In this document: in pieces, positions 37,373 to 46,922 of the stretch
Position numbering within the stretch: the stretch's first letter is position 1
Layout of the letters: each line of letters starts with the position of its first letter
From: Alphaproteobacteria bacterium
GTDB lineage: Bacteria > Pseudomonadota > Alphaproteobacteria > UBA2136 > UBA6156
Reading direction: 5' to 3'
Length of the DNA: 64,000 bases
Assembly (NCBI GenBank): GCA_027485835.1
Contig: JAIXQG010000002.1
Span: 944,681 to 1,008,680, forward strand
Notes under the pieces: model-generated
What the model saw: the letters and a program-made list of their open reading frames with translations, nothing else
Database searches by the model: none
What the model was told of the DNA's origin: nothing
Position numbers and translations under genes: made by a program

Positions 37373-38080
37373 ATGGCAAAGAGTGTGAAAAAGGGTATGG
37401 CCAAGGCCGATAGCGTAGTGATGGAATTGACAGGCATTAGCCGTTGGTATGGCGAGGGTGCTGCCAAAGTGGATGTGCTGAAAGGTGTGAACCTGACCAT
37501 ACCTACAGGCAAGAGTGTGGCGATTGTGGGGCCGAGCGGGAGCGGTAAGAGTACGCTGCTGCACGTGGCCGGTTTGCTGGACCGCCCGGATGCCGGTGAG
37601 GTGATTGTTGGCGGTATGGATGTGGCCAAGTTGAATGATGATAACGTGGCGGCGATACGGAATGCCTCTTGTGGGTTTGTGTATCAGTTTCACCATTTAT
37701 TACGCGAGTTTACGGCGCTGGAGAACGTGTTTTTGCCGATGACGATTGGCGGCAAAAAACCGGACCTGGCGCGTGCCGAAGGTTTCTTGAAAGCCGTGGG
37801 GCTTGGCCATCGCATGGGGCATTACCCCAGCCAGATGAGCGGCGGCGAGCAGCAGCGTGTGGCGATTGCACGGGCCTTGATGAACAAGCCTAGGCTACTG
37901 CTGGCCGATGAGCCGACCGGTAACCTTGACCCGCACACCGCCGATGAGGTGGTGGATATGCTGTTCGGGCTGATAAAGAACGAAGGCATGAGCGCGCTGA
38001 TTGTGACACACAACATGGATCTGGCCGGCAAGTGTGACTTAGTTTACCGGATGGATGAGGGGCATTTGGCGAAGGCTTAG
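37373..38080 (+). CDS. lolD: Lipoprotein-releasing system ATPase LolD
   Basis: LolD powers the release of lipoproteins to LolA. Walker A GPSGSGKST, Q-loop region YQFHHLLREFTALENV (a LolD/MacB hallmark), signature MSGGEQQRVAIARAL, and Walker B LLLADEPTGNLDP are all in place over 235 residues. The N-terminus has an extra 13 basic residues before the usual start. It is translated with lolC (four-base gap) and ends in a terminator. In many alphaproteobacteria dnaE follows directly; here three orphan genes intervene. Confidence 0.96.
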   Translation: MAKSVKKGMAKADSVVMELTGISRWYGEGAAKVDVLKGVNLTIPTGKSVAIVGPSGSGKSTLLHVAGLLDRPDAGEVIVGGMDVAKLNDDNVAAIRNASCGFVYQFHHLLREFTALENVFLPMTIGGKKPDLARAEGFLKAVGLGHRMGHYPSQMSGGEQQRVAIARALMNKPRLLLADEPTGNLDPHTADEVVDMLFGLIKNEGMSALIVTHNMDLAGKCDLVYRMDEGHLAKA

Positions 38081-38100
38081 ACTAGAGCTGTGAGCATAGT

Positions 38101-38128
38101 AAAAGACCCCCGTGATGGGGGTCTTGCT
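38101..38128 (+). terminator. Intrinsic terminator after lolD
   Basis: AAGACCCCC/GGGGGTCTT stem (38103-38125) with loop GTGAT; T-poor tail. Confidence 0.75.
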
Positions 38129-38152
38129 TGTGTCGGGCTACTCTGACAAGAA

Positions 38153-38761
38153 TCAGGAAGCAAAGGTTTCGAACACGCTGGCTATATCTGGATAGTGATA
38201 GCAATGTTCGACAGACGTCTTCGAATAATCAAACACGAGGACATGGAAATGAATCATCAGTTCCGCATAGTAATGGGTGAAGATGTGGGTGTCGTCCTCG
38301 TTATCCTCCGCGTCCGGCATGGCATTGAAAATATCACGACGAAGCTGGCGGATGTTAAGATTATCGGGCGAGTTACTTAGCGGAACCAGACAGGTGATAT
38401 CGTTGCTGTTGGTTGCGTAGGATATCTCGCGGTGGAGATGAATGTGTGCCGGTGCCAGTAGGCTTACAGGAAGCTCCAGCGTTTTTTCTCCGGCTGACAA
38501 CAACGTTAGGCTACCCTCCGGATGAAGTGATGGCACAAGATGTAGCCTTATCGGCCGATGATGAAGAGCCATTTCTTTTGTTGCGATATCGATACGCACA
38601 CAGCTTTTGTGGCCTGTTACGTCGATATTGGCTTCCCATGACTCGAGCCGTTGAGTGACCTCAAGGGCATTAGGGCCTTTGCCAAGGCGCGTGATTTGGT
38701 CGGTTTCGGTGCTTAGATAAAGATTACGCTTGGGGTAAGAGAGAAACGTCGCAGGTGTCAT
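38153..38761 (-). CDS. Hypothetical protein, 202 residues
   Basis: No recognised family. The protein has no signal peptide or membrane segment; it is rich in His, Thr and Asn, with a central block of strands (PVSLLAPAHIHLHREISYAT) and a C-terminal region with DNEDDTHIFTHYYAELMIHF. GGGAG eleven bases upstream supports the ATG at 38761. It opposes lolD, is separately transcribed, and is one of three unrelated small genes interposed between lolD and dnaE. Confidence 0.6.
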   Translation of the reverse strand: MTPATFLSYPKRNLYLSTETDQITRLGKGPNALEVTQRLESWEANIDVTGHKSCVRIDIATKEMALHHRPIRLHLVPSLHPEGSLTLLSAGEKTLELPVSLLAPAHIHLHREISYATNSNDITCLVPLSNSPDNLNIRQLRRDIFNAMPDAEDNEDDTHIFTHYYAELMIHFHVLVFDYSKTSVEHCYHYPDIASVFETFAS

Positions 38762-38979
38762 GGCGGGCTCCCGTAGGTGCGCGTGGCTGATGTGTATTCT
38801 TATTATGCGGTAAAGCCTGCGGCAAGAGGTTTTGGGGGAGGGGGTTGAAAACGTTGAATTGTGACCTATTTGAATTGGTGAAGAGAGATCTTCAATTGTT
38901 TTAACATCAGTACCCTGCTGAATATTTTGTGTATTTTAGTAGTGCGTACTCCCGATGGCTGAGGCCAAGGAGAAGAAAA

Positions 38980-39189
38980 ATGAGTAATAACCTGTCCAAC
39001 AACGCTGTTACGGTGGAGGTTTCCATTCCGGAAACAAATTACCGTAACCACATTAACTTCGATTCTTTTGAAGACGCTCAAAAGGCTCTGAAGAAGATCG
39101 AAAAGCGTCAGTTGTTGCTGCGTTCCGGCGCGGTTATCAACATTGTTGAAGAAGTTGAGTACGAAGTCGTTCCTGCCACTCTCAACTGA
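38980..39189 (+). CDS. Hypothetical small protein, 69 residues
   Basis: A 69-residue protein, predicted alpha/beta (TVEVSIPETNYRNHINF, then a helix DAQKALKKIEKRQLLLRSG and the strand EVEYEVVPATL). AAGGAGAAG eight bases before the ATG at 38980 is a strong ribosome binding site. The 218-base upstream gap is AT-rich and carries possible promoter sequence (TATTTTGTGTATTTTAGTA). Function unknown; size and composition would fit a small regulator or a phage-type protein. Confidence 0.65.
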   Translation: MSNNLSNNAVTVEVSIPETNYRNHINFDSFEDAQKALKKIEKRQLLLRSGAVINIVEEVEYEVVPATLN

Positions 39190-39280
39190 CGAACGGACCA
39201 AACCAATGCTGAACTACACCAGCATGAACGAATAGGCGGCCTGCTCTTAGAGAGGGGTCGCTTATTTGTTTGGAACATGC

Positions 39281-39312
39281 AAAAAGCCCGTCTTGCGACG
39301 GGCCTTTGCGTT
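39281..39312. terminator. Intrinsic terminator shared by the 69-residue and 170-residue genes
   Basis: GCCCGTC-TTGC-GACGGGC (39286-39303), preceded by AAAAA (T-run for the minus strand) and followed by CTTTGCGTTTTT. Confidence 0.8.
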
Positions 39313-39313
39313 T

Positions 39314-39826
39314 TTATGCGGCTAAGCCGAGAGACCGCACGGTGCCTGAAGCTGGCCGAGGTGCCGGTGTTTTTCCCGGGCGGGAGGGTACGATGATGTG
39401 GTACCTCTTACAGAGGCTTTGGTTTTTTAAACCTCGTTCCTCTTGTGTTTCCTTACTTTCATAAAGCCGATGTAGGGAGCGGAACGGCGTTATCTTCTGA
39501 TGCAGCGGCACAAAGATGAGCGGATTGGACTCCAAATTGAAGATGGCCAGCCAAAGTGGTATTTGACGCGTGAAGACCAGAGCTTCTGATTCATTCCGAG
39601 GGATCTGGACAACCGATCCGTTTTCCACGCTCTCCGCTTCGCGGATGTTCAGTAAGACAGGTCCGGTTTGGCACCACAGGCTGGCTTGCAACACGCCATT
39701 CGGCATGAGCTTGAAGGTGTGGTCGGTCTGTTTCTCGATGTAGACTTTGGCGCCATCGCTCTCGGAATGGCTGAAATTGAAGGTTTGCAGGATGTAGGGG
39801 TGTTTAAGCGTAGGAACAGACATCAT
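39314..39826 (-). CDS. Hypothetical protein, about 170 residues
   Basis: No recognised family. The protein has no signal peptide, a core of predicted strands (KVYIEKQTDHTFKLMPNGVL, PLWLAIFNLE) and a basic tail. GAAAGGG lies just before two adjacent ATG codons (39826 and 39823); the second has better spacing. It converges with the small gene at 38980-39189 and diverges from dnaE, whose start is 75 bases away. With its two neighbours it makes an orphan island between lolD and dnaE. Confidence 0.6.
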   Translation of the reverse strand: MMSVPTLKHPYILQTFNFSHSESDGAKVYIEKQTDHTFKLMPNGVLQASLWCQTGPVLLNIREAESVENGSVVQIPRNESEALVFTRQIPLWLAIFNLESNPLIFVPLHQKITPFRSLHRLYESKETQEERGLKNQSLCKRYHIIVPSRPGKTPAPRPASGTVRSLGLAA

Positions 39827-39900
39827 TTTCCCTTTCTTAGAAAACGTTGCCAAAAGTAGTACCTTTTTAGCGAAGGTTGGGCTTTTAGAAAAGCGGAAAG

Positions 39901-42900
39901 ATGGGTATGGTGCTGGGTATGGGGACTCCGGGGTTTGTGCATTTGAGCGTGAAGAGCAGCTATTCGCTGCTGGAAGGCATGGTGCCGGTTAAAAAGATGG
40001 CCAAGGCGCTGGATAAGCTTGGTTTTCCGGCGGTTGGCATTACCGATTTGGAGAACCTGTTCGGTTTGGTAGAAGCCAGTAAGTACATTGCCGGGGCGGG
40101 AATTCAGCCGATTATGGGCTGTGAGCTGCCGGTGATTTTGGAAGAGCCGATTAGTGCCATTCAGACCAAAGAGCATATTGCCTACCTGCCGCTGCTGGTG
40201 ATGAACCAGCAGGGTTGGAAGAATTTGGCCAAGCTTGTGAGTGAGAGCCAGTTTAGGAAGCTGGACAAGGGCGATGCGGGGATTGCGCTGGCCAAGGTGC
40301 TGGAACTGAACAGTGATTTGATTTGCCTGAGCGGTCATTTTGGGCGTGGTGTGGTGCCGTTGGCCTGCAAGCTGGGGCAGCAGGATGAGGTTTTAAGCAA
40401 GCTGAAGGCTGCGTTTGGCGACCGCTTTTATGTTCAGCTTGAGCGCCATGAATGGCCCGGCCAGAAGGGTATTGACGAAAAGCAGACCGAAATTGCGTTA
40501 CGCGAACTGGCGGCCAAGCACGATGTGGCGCTGGTGGCGACCAATGACTGTCGGTTTGTAAAAGCGACGGATGTGGATGCGTTTGAGGTGCTGATCGGGA
40601 TTGGTGACAGCACCACCATGGATGACCCGAACCGCAGGCGTTTTACCCCCAATCACCACATGCGCAGTGAAGAAAACATGCTGGCGGCGTTTGCCGACTT
40701 GCCGGAAGCGTGTGCCAACACCGTTGCGATTGCCCAGAAGTGTGCGTTTCTGCTGGAGGCGGTAAGCGTGAAAAAGATGTTCATGCCGGTGTGGGAGTTT
40801 AGCGGTGACAAACCGGTGAAGGATGTGCTGCGGGAGGAATCGTTCGCGGGATTGGCCCAGCGGATGGAGGATTATGTTTACCCGTTCTGTGACGGCGAGG
40901 AGGCCAAGGCGGCGGCCAAGGCCCGTTATGAAAAACAGCTGGAGTACGAGCTGGATATCATTATCGGGATGGGGTTTGACGGGTACTTTTTGATTACCTC
41001 TGACTTCATCCGGTGGGCTAAGGAGAATGGGATTCCGGTCGGGCCGGGGCGGGGCTCCGGGGCCGGTAGCCTTGTTGCGTGGAGCTTGCAGATTACGGAT
41101 TTGGACCCTATCCGCTGGGAGCTGTATTTTGAGCGCTTTTTGAACCCCGAGCGTGTGAGCTTACCGGACTTTGACGTCGACTTCTGCCAAGACCGTCGTG
41201 AAGAGGTGATTGCCTATGTGCGGCAGCGCTATGGGGCGCATCGGGTTTCGAGTATCGTTACCTTCGGGACGTTGAAAGCCAAGGCCTGCTTGCGCGACGT
41301 AGGCCGTGTGCTGGGTATGCCGTATGGCTTTGTGGGGCAGGTGGCGGCGTATATTCCGGAAGGGGCCAACCCGCCGCCGATACAGGAAGTGCTGGACACC
41401 GACGAGCGCCTGAAAGAGCGCTACGAGCAGGAAGAAGATGTGCGGCGTTTGGTGGACACCGCCTTGCAGCTTGAGGGCTGTTACCGCCACGCCAGCACCC
41501 ACGCCGCCGGTGTGATTATTGCCGACCGCCCGATTGATGAAGTGTGTGGGGTGTACATCGACCCGCGCGCGCCGATGCCGGTGACGCAATTCAGCATGAG
41601 TGATGCCGAGTATGCCGGCTTGGTGAAGTTCGACTTTTTGGGGTTGAAGACGCTGTCGACCATCCGAATGGCTGAGAATGCGGTGAAGGCGACGTATAAG
41701 CCGGATTTTGACATCATGAAGGCTGACCTGAGTGATGCCAAAACTTATGAGATGCTGAAGCAGGGGCACACGATTGGGGTGTTCCAGATTGAAGGCGGCG
41801 GGATTACCGAGCTGACCAAGAAGATGCAGGCCGACGATATGGAAGCGTTGTCGGCGATTTTGGCACTGTACCGCCCCGGTCCGCTGGGAACGGGGATGGT
41901 GGATGACTATGTGAACCGCAAGTTGGGGCGCGCTGAGGCGGAGTATCCGCATGAGATTTTGAAGCCCGCGCTGGAAGTGACCTACGGTGTGCCGGTGTAC
42001 CAAGAGCAGATTATGCAAATGGCCCGCGATATGGCCGGTTATACCCTTGGTGGAGCCGACATGCTGCGCCGCGCGATGGGTAAGAAAAAGCCCGAAGAAA
42101 TGGCGAAAGAGCGCGCTAAGTTTGTGAATGGTGCGGCGGAGTTACACCAGATTGACGCCGACACGGCGAACATGATTTTCGACCTGATGGACAAGTTCTC
42201 GGGCTACGGATTCAACAAGGCCCACACCATTGCCTACGCGCTGATTAGCTTCCAGACCGCGTATTTGAAGGCGAACTACCCGCATGAGTTTATGGCGGCG
42301 ACCATGACCTATGACCGCGGCAACCATGACAAGTTGCTGCGCTACAAGCTGGAATTGCAGAAGCAGGACAGCCGTTTGCTGCCGCCGGATGTGAACTTCA
42401 GTGAGGTGATGTTTGCGGTGGAAAAGGCCGACGATGGCGTGATGTGTGTGCGCCATGCGCTGGCGGCCTTGAAGGGCGCGGGGGAAGAGGCGATGCGCGC
42501 CTTGGTGGCCGAGCGTAAGAAGGGCGGCAAGTTTACCTCTATCTGGAACTTCATGGAGCGGCTGGAGCCGAGCGTTATTAACAAGCGTCAGTTGGAAGTG
42601 CTTGTGAAGGCGGGCGCCTTGGATGGCTTGGACAAGCGCCGTGACTGGCTGTTTACCAATATGGAAACGCTGCTGGCCTACAGTGCCGCCTGCCATGACG
42701 CGCGGGTGAGTGGGCAGGGTAGCCTGTTTGGCGGTGGTGATGCGATTGCCGTGGATGCGGCGGCGTATATGGCCGGTTGCAAGGCAGCTGAGACGTGGGA
42801 TTATTTGACGAAGCTGCAGTATGAGGCCGAAGCGGTTGGGTTTTATGTGAGTTCGCATCCACTTGATGCGTTTGCGGATGAGTTGGCGAAGATTAGTAGT

Positions 42901-43407
42901 TTGAAGCAAGCGAGCGAGATTGAGGCGTTTGCGGCCGATGGTGGCGGCGCCTGCCGTGTGGCGGGGCTTGTGCAGAGTATTCGGGAAGTTAAGACCAAGA
43001 AGGGTGACCGCATGGGGGTAGTGACTCTCAGCGATACCACTGGTCAGGTGGAAGTGGCGTTCTTCCCCGAGAGCTATGCGGCGTGTCACTCGGTTTTGGA
43101 AGGCACCGACCCATTGGTGTTAAGCATTAAAGTGCAGCAGGATGGCGAGCGGTTGCGGATTAACGCAGATAAGGTGCAGACGTTAAGTGAAGTGTTGGGC
43201 AACCGCGCCGAGCTGGTGCTGCATGTGCCGGATACGCATACGCTGGCGCAGGTGAAAGGTGTGCTGGATAAGGCGCCGCAGGGGCAGACGGTGATACGGA
43301 TGGTGGTGCCGAGTGTGCGCGGCAACGCGCAGCTGAAACTACCGCGCGGATTTGCGGTGAACCCGATGATGCTGGCGCATTTCAAGGGGCTTGGGGTGTT
43401 GGAGTAG
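39901..43407 (+). CDS. dnaE: DNA polymerase III alpha subunit
   Basis: The replicative polymerase, 1168 residues. PHP domain at about 10-280, then the polymerase core with PDFDVDFCQDRR near residue 422 (first two catalytic Asp) and LVKFDFLGLKT (third Asp), the clamp-binding motif QGSLFGG near 938, and an OB fold from about 1018 (CRVAGLVQSIREVKTKKGDR). The PHP N-terminal motif reads HLSVKSSYS instead of the metal-binding HLHxHS, so no intrinsic proofreading is expected and a DnaQ subunit is required. Start ATG follows GGAAAG closely; a second ATG two codons on is possible. Confidence 0.97.
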   Translation: MGMVLGMGTPGFVHLSVKSSYSLLEGMVPVKKMAKALDKLGFPAVGITDLENLFGLVEASKYIAGAGIQPIMGCELPVILEEPISAIQTKEHIAYLPLLVMNQQGWKNLAKLVSESQFRKLDKGDAGIALAKVLELNSDLICLSGHFGRGVVPLACKLGQQDEVLSKLKAAFGDRFYVQLERHEWPGQKGIDEKQTEIALRELAAKHDVALVATNDCRFVKATDVDAFEVLIGIGDSTTMDDPNRRRFTPNHHMRSEENMLAAFADLPEACANTVAIAQKCAFLLEAVSVKKMFMPVWEFSGDKPVKDVLREESFAGLAQRMEDYVYPFCDGEEAKAAAKARYEKQLEYELDIIIGMGFDGYFLITSDFIRWAKENGIPVGPGRGSGAGSLVAWSLQITDLDPIRWELYFERFLNPERVSLPDFDVDFCQDRREEVIAYVRQRYGAHRVSSIVTFGTLKAKACLRDVGRVLGMPYGFVGQVAAYIPEGANPPPIQEVLDTDERLKERYEQEEDVRRLVDTALQLEGCYRHASTHAAGVIIADRPIDEVCGVYIDPRAPMPVTQFSMSDAEYAGLVKFDFLGLKTLSTIRMAENAVKATYKPDFDIMKADLSDAKTYEMLKQGHTIGVFQIEGGGITELTKKMQADDMEALSAILALYRPGPLGTGMVDDYVNRKLGRAEAEYPHEILKPALEVTYGVPVYQEQIMQMARDMAGYTLGGADMLRRAMGKKKPEEMAKERAKFVNGAAELHQIDADTANMIFDLMDKFSGYGFNKAHTIAYALISFQTAYLKANYPHEFMAATMTYDRGNHDKLLRYKLELQKQDSRLLPPDVNFSEVMFAVEKADDGVMCVRHALAALKGAGEEAMRALVAERKKGGKFTSIWNFMERLEPSVINKRQLEVLVKAGALDGLDKRRDWLFTNMETLLAYSAACHDARVSGQGSLFGGGDAIAVDAAAYMAGCKAAETWDYLTKLQYEAEAVGFYVSSHPLDAFADELAKISSLKQASEIEAFAADGGGACRVAGLVQSIREVKTKKGDRMGVVTLSDTTGQVEVAFFPESYAACHSVLEGTDPLVLSIKVQQDGERLRINADKVQTLSEVLGNRAELVLHVPDTHTLAQVKGVLDKAPQGQTVIRMVVPSVRGNAQLKLPRGFAVNPMMLAHFKGLGVLE

Positions 43408-43493
43408 CCTGCTCAGTTGCTAATTGGCAAAACCTGATTGATTAATGAACAATTATTGTTGCGGGTTTTTATAACCTGTGTAGGATGGTGTTC

Positions 43494-43952
43494 ATGAAGA
43501 TTTTGCGCTGGGATACTACGCCTCTGGGCCCTTTGTGGGGGCCGTTGGACAGTGAGGGGAAGTTGACTTCGGTGGAATGGGGTGAGGCACCGGACGAGGC
43601 AGAGGTTGTGCTGGGCCACCCTGTGCAGAACGCGCTGGAGCGCTATTTTGCGGGAGAGGCGGTAACGGGGTTGCCGGAGCATTTTACATTGCAGGGTACG
43701 GATTTCCAGCAACGTGTGTGGAGCGCCCTGATGCAGATACCCTATGGACAAACCGTGACTTATGCTGAGCTGGCAGCGCAAGTGGGCAGCCATGCCCGTG
43801 CGATTGGCGGGGCGGTGGGGGCGAATCCGTGTCCGATTTTGGTGCCGTGTCATCGGGTGATGGGGACGAATGGCAAGATGACGGGATTTTCGGCTCCCGG
43901 TGGTGTGGTGACAAAGGAATGGCTGCTGCGCCATGAAGGAGTGATATGTTAG
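43494..43952 (+). CDS. ogt: Methylated-DNA--protein-cysteine methyltransferase
   Basis: This suicide enzyme removes alkyl groups from O6-guanine. The active-site motif is PCHRVMG (Cys at about residue 122 of 152), preceded by GANPCPILV; the DNA-binding helix region IPYGQTVTYAELAAQVG and the SHARAIGGAVGANP segment are typical. TAGGA eight bases before the ATG at 43494 favours this start over one three codons upstream. Its end overlaps the next gene by seven bases. Tag glycosylase at 57.2 kb is another alkylation-repair enzyme in the window. Confidence 0.93.
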   Translation: MKILRWDTTPLGPLWGPLDSEGKLTSVEWGEAPDEAEVVLGHPVQNALERYFAGEAVTGLPEHFTLQGTDFQQRVWSALMQIPYGQTVTYAELAAQVGSHARAIGGAVGANPCPILVPCHRVMGTNGKMTGFSAPGGVVTKEWLLRHEGVIC

Positions 43953-44515
43953 GTCGTGTTTTATTAGTTGTGATGACGGTTGCGCTGGCGGCGTGTGGCA
44001 GCGGCGCTGGGTACACCTATAAACCTCATGCTGCACCGGCTTTGCCAAAACCGTTTGTGGAGATGGTGTTTCAGGAGGGGCAAAAGGTACGTGTGCAGCT
44101 GCTGGGGCAGGATGCGGCGCTGGAAAATGCGTTTATGAGCTGGGTGGAGCAGGGGGTTTATACCAATGCGCCGGTTTACCGGCAGTTGCCCGGTGTGTTT
44201 GTGTTGGCGGGCAAGCCGCGCTTGAAAGGCGAAGGGTTTGTGATAGGGACTGCGCCTGCGCCGCAGTTTGATGAGAAGGGCCAGTCTGTGGCGCCGAAGG
44301 TTGAAGAGGCCACGACAGGATACATGGGCCTCGTGGTGCATGCTGATGGTACGGTGGGGCCGGAAATGATTTTGGTGTACGGCAAAGCCGTTGGTGCCTG
44401 CTGCGAAGCGCCGAAGAATATTCGGATTGGAGCGATACGCATGGGGCGTTTGATTTTGAATGATGTGAAGAGGGGTGATAACCTGCTTGGGGTTGCCAAA
44501 CTTCCTTCATTTTAA
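43946..44515 (+). CDS. Divergent cyclophilin-like lipoprotein
   Basis: The 189-residue product has a lipobox (ALAAC; Cys17) and a mature domain arranged like a cyclophilin: AFMSWVEQGVYTNAPVYRQL where peptidyl-prolyl isomerases have F..YV..G.Y....HR, PGVFVLAGKPRLKGEGF for the GFMIQGGDP segment, and YMGLVVHADG. Key catalytic residues (Arg and Phe of HRVI.GF) are altered, so isomerase activity is doubtful. A cyclophilin gene upstream of queA-tgt is normal in alphaproteobacteria, which supports descent from one. Its start overlaps the ogt end. Confidence 0.65.
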   Translation: MLGRVLLVVMTVALAACGSGAGYTYKPHAAPALPKPFVEMVFQEGQKVRVQLLGQDAALENAFMSWVEQGVYTNAPVYRQLPGVFVLAGKPRLKGEGFVIGTAPAPQFDEKGQSVAPKVEEATTGYMGLVVHADGTVGPEMILVYGKAVGACCEAPKNIRIGAIRMGRLILNDVKRGDNLLGVAKLPSF

Positions 44516-44548
44516 ATGGGCGCGGGCTAAAACGGCCCCCGAATAAGT

Positions 44549-44660
44549 TTTGGCGTGGCTTATGTACTTTTGCCTGTACACCGCGCCCCGCCAAACCTCA
44601 TCCGGATGACCGTTTGTATCCTCGCGCGCAGGGGCAACCAACCGCCTTGGCGGTTGGGAT
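44549..44660. repeat. Extragenic element upstream of queA, similar in layout to 178-313
   Basis: TTTGGCG (44549-44555) pairs with CGCCAAA (44589-44595); TCATCCGGATGA is a palindrome just after; AACCGCC-TT-GGCGGTT (44640-44655) follows, continuing GGGAT as the copy at 292-313 continues GGAT. The 185-base gap has no gene and no clear terminator. Confidence 0.4.
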
Positions 44661-44700
44661 GCTTGACGGAGTGGGAGTTTACGGCCAAAAGGCTCTTATT

Positions 44701-45750
44701 ATGAATATTTATAATTATTACTTACCGGATGAGCTGATTGCGCACGTGGCGGCTGAGCCTAGGGATAGTGCGCGGCTGATGGTGTGGCCTGCGGCGGAGG
44801 AGCGGGTGTTTCGTGATTTGCCGGAGCTGTTGGAGGCTGGGGATTTGTTGGTCGTGAATGCCAGCAAGGTGATTCCGGCACGTTTGTATGGCGTGCGACC
44901 TGCGCGTGAGGCGGGCGGTACCGATGTGCCGGTGGAATTTTTGCTGCACCGGCCTTTGGAGGGCGGATTGGTACGCTGGCAGGTGTTTGGTAAGCCGATG
45001 CGGCGCTTGAAGGTGGGTGACCGTGTGCAGCTGGATGGTGGAGCGGTGGCGGTGATTGAGGCGGTGGATGGGCAGGCGGTTATTCGGCTTGAGATTGAGC
45101 CTACCGAGGTTGCTGGCTATTTGGAAGCGCATGGGCATACACCTTTGCCGCCGTATATCCATGCCGAGGATACGGCGCAAGTGCGGGCGCGGTACCAGAC
45201 CGTTTATGCCAACCCGGCTACTCCCGGAAGTGTGGCGGCACCGACGGCGGGCCTGCACTTTACTGATGAGGTGTTTGCGAGGCTGAAAGCCAAAGGTGTG
45301 CAGGTGGCAGAAGTGACCCTGCACGTGGGAGCGGGTACGTTTTTAAACCCGACGCCGGAGCAGATTGCCGAGGGTAAATTGCATGCCGAGTGGGCGCATG
45401 TACCGGCTGAGACCGCAGCGTTGATCAAGGCGGCTAAGGCGCGCGGCGGTAAGGTGATTCCGGTAGGGACCACAGCGCTGCGCACATTGGAAACGTGGGG
45501 TAAGGCCGGTTTGCCGGATGAGGGCTTTACGGGTGAGACGACGCTGTTTATTCAGCCCGGCAAGTTTACGTTTACGGTGGCCGACCGGCTGATTACGAAT
45601 TTCCATTTGCCGCAGAGCAGCTTGTTGATGCTGGTGGCGGCGTTTATTGGCGAAGAGAGTTTGGGCGCGCTTTACCAGCGGGCGATTGCAGACAAATTCC
45701 GGTTTTATTCGTTTGGGGATAGCAGTTTGTTGACGCGAAAGGATAGTTAA
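44701..45750 (+). CDS. queA: S-adenosylmethionine:tRNA ribosyltransferase-isomerase
   Basis: QueA transfers the ribosyl part of SAM to 7-aminomethyl-deazaguanine in tRNA, giving epoxyqueuosine. The 349-residue protein starts in the conserved NIYNYYLPDELIAHVAAEPR and has LLVVNASKVIPARLYG, TPLPPYI, YQTVYA, SVAAPTAGLHFT and EGKLHAEW, all family hallmarks. The ATG at 44701 is the only start that gives this N-terminus. The stop directly abuts the tgt ATG, so the two queuosine enzymes are co-translated. Confidence 0.96.
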   Translation: MNIYNYYLPDELIAHVAAEPRDSARLMVWPAAEERVFRDLPELLEAGDLLVVNASKVIPARLYGVRPAREAGGTDVPVEFLLHRPLEGGLVRWQVFGKPMRRLKVGDRVQLDGGAVAVIEAVDGQAVIRLEIEPTEVAGYLEAHGHTPLPPYIHAEDTAQVRARYQTVYANPATPGSVAAPTAGLHFTDEVFARLKAKGVQVAEVTLHVGAGTFLNPTPEQIAEGKLHAEWAHVPAETAALIKAAKARGGKVIPVGTTALRTLETWGKAGLPDEGFTGETTLFIQPGKFTFTVADRLITNFHLPQSSLLMLVAAFIGEESLGALYQRAIADKFRFYSFGDSSLLTRKDS

Positions 45751-46872
<1,122 letters not shown>

Positions 46873-46884
46873 CGAAGCGGTTGG

Positions 46885-46921
46885 CCCTCCGATACAGTTA
46901 AGAGAGTTCGGAGGGTTTTTT
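46885..46921 (+). terminator. tgt terminator whose 3' arm is the mscS ribosome binding site
   Basis: CCCTCCGA (46885-46892) pairs with TCGGAGGG (46908-46915), loop of 15, then six T. The GGAGGG of the 3' arm lies seven bases before the mscS ATG (46923). The hairpin would therefore both end tgt transcription and mask the mscS Shine-Dalgarno in read-through RNA. Confidence 0.85.
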
Positions 46922-46922
46922 C

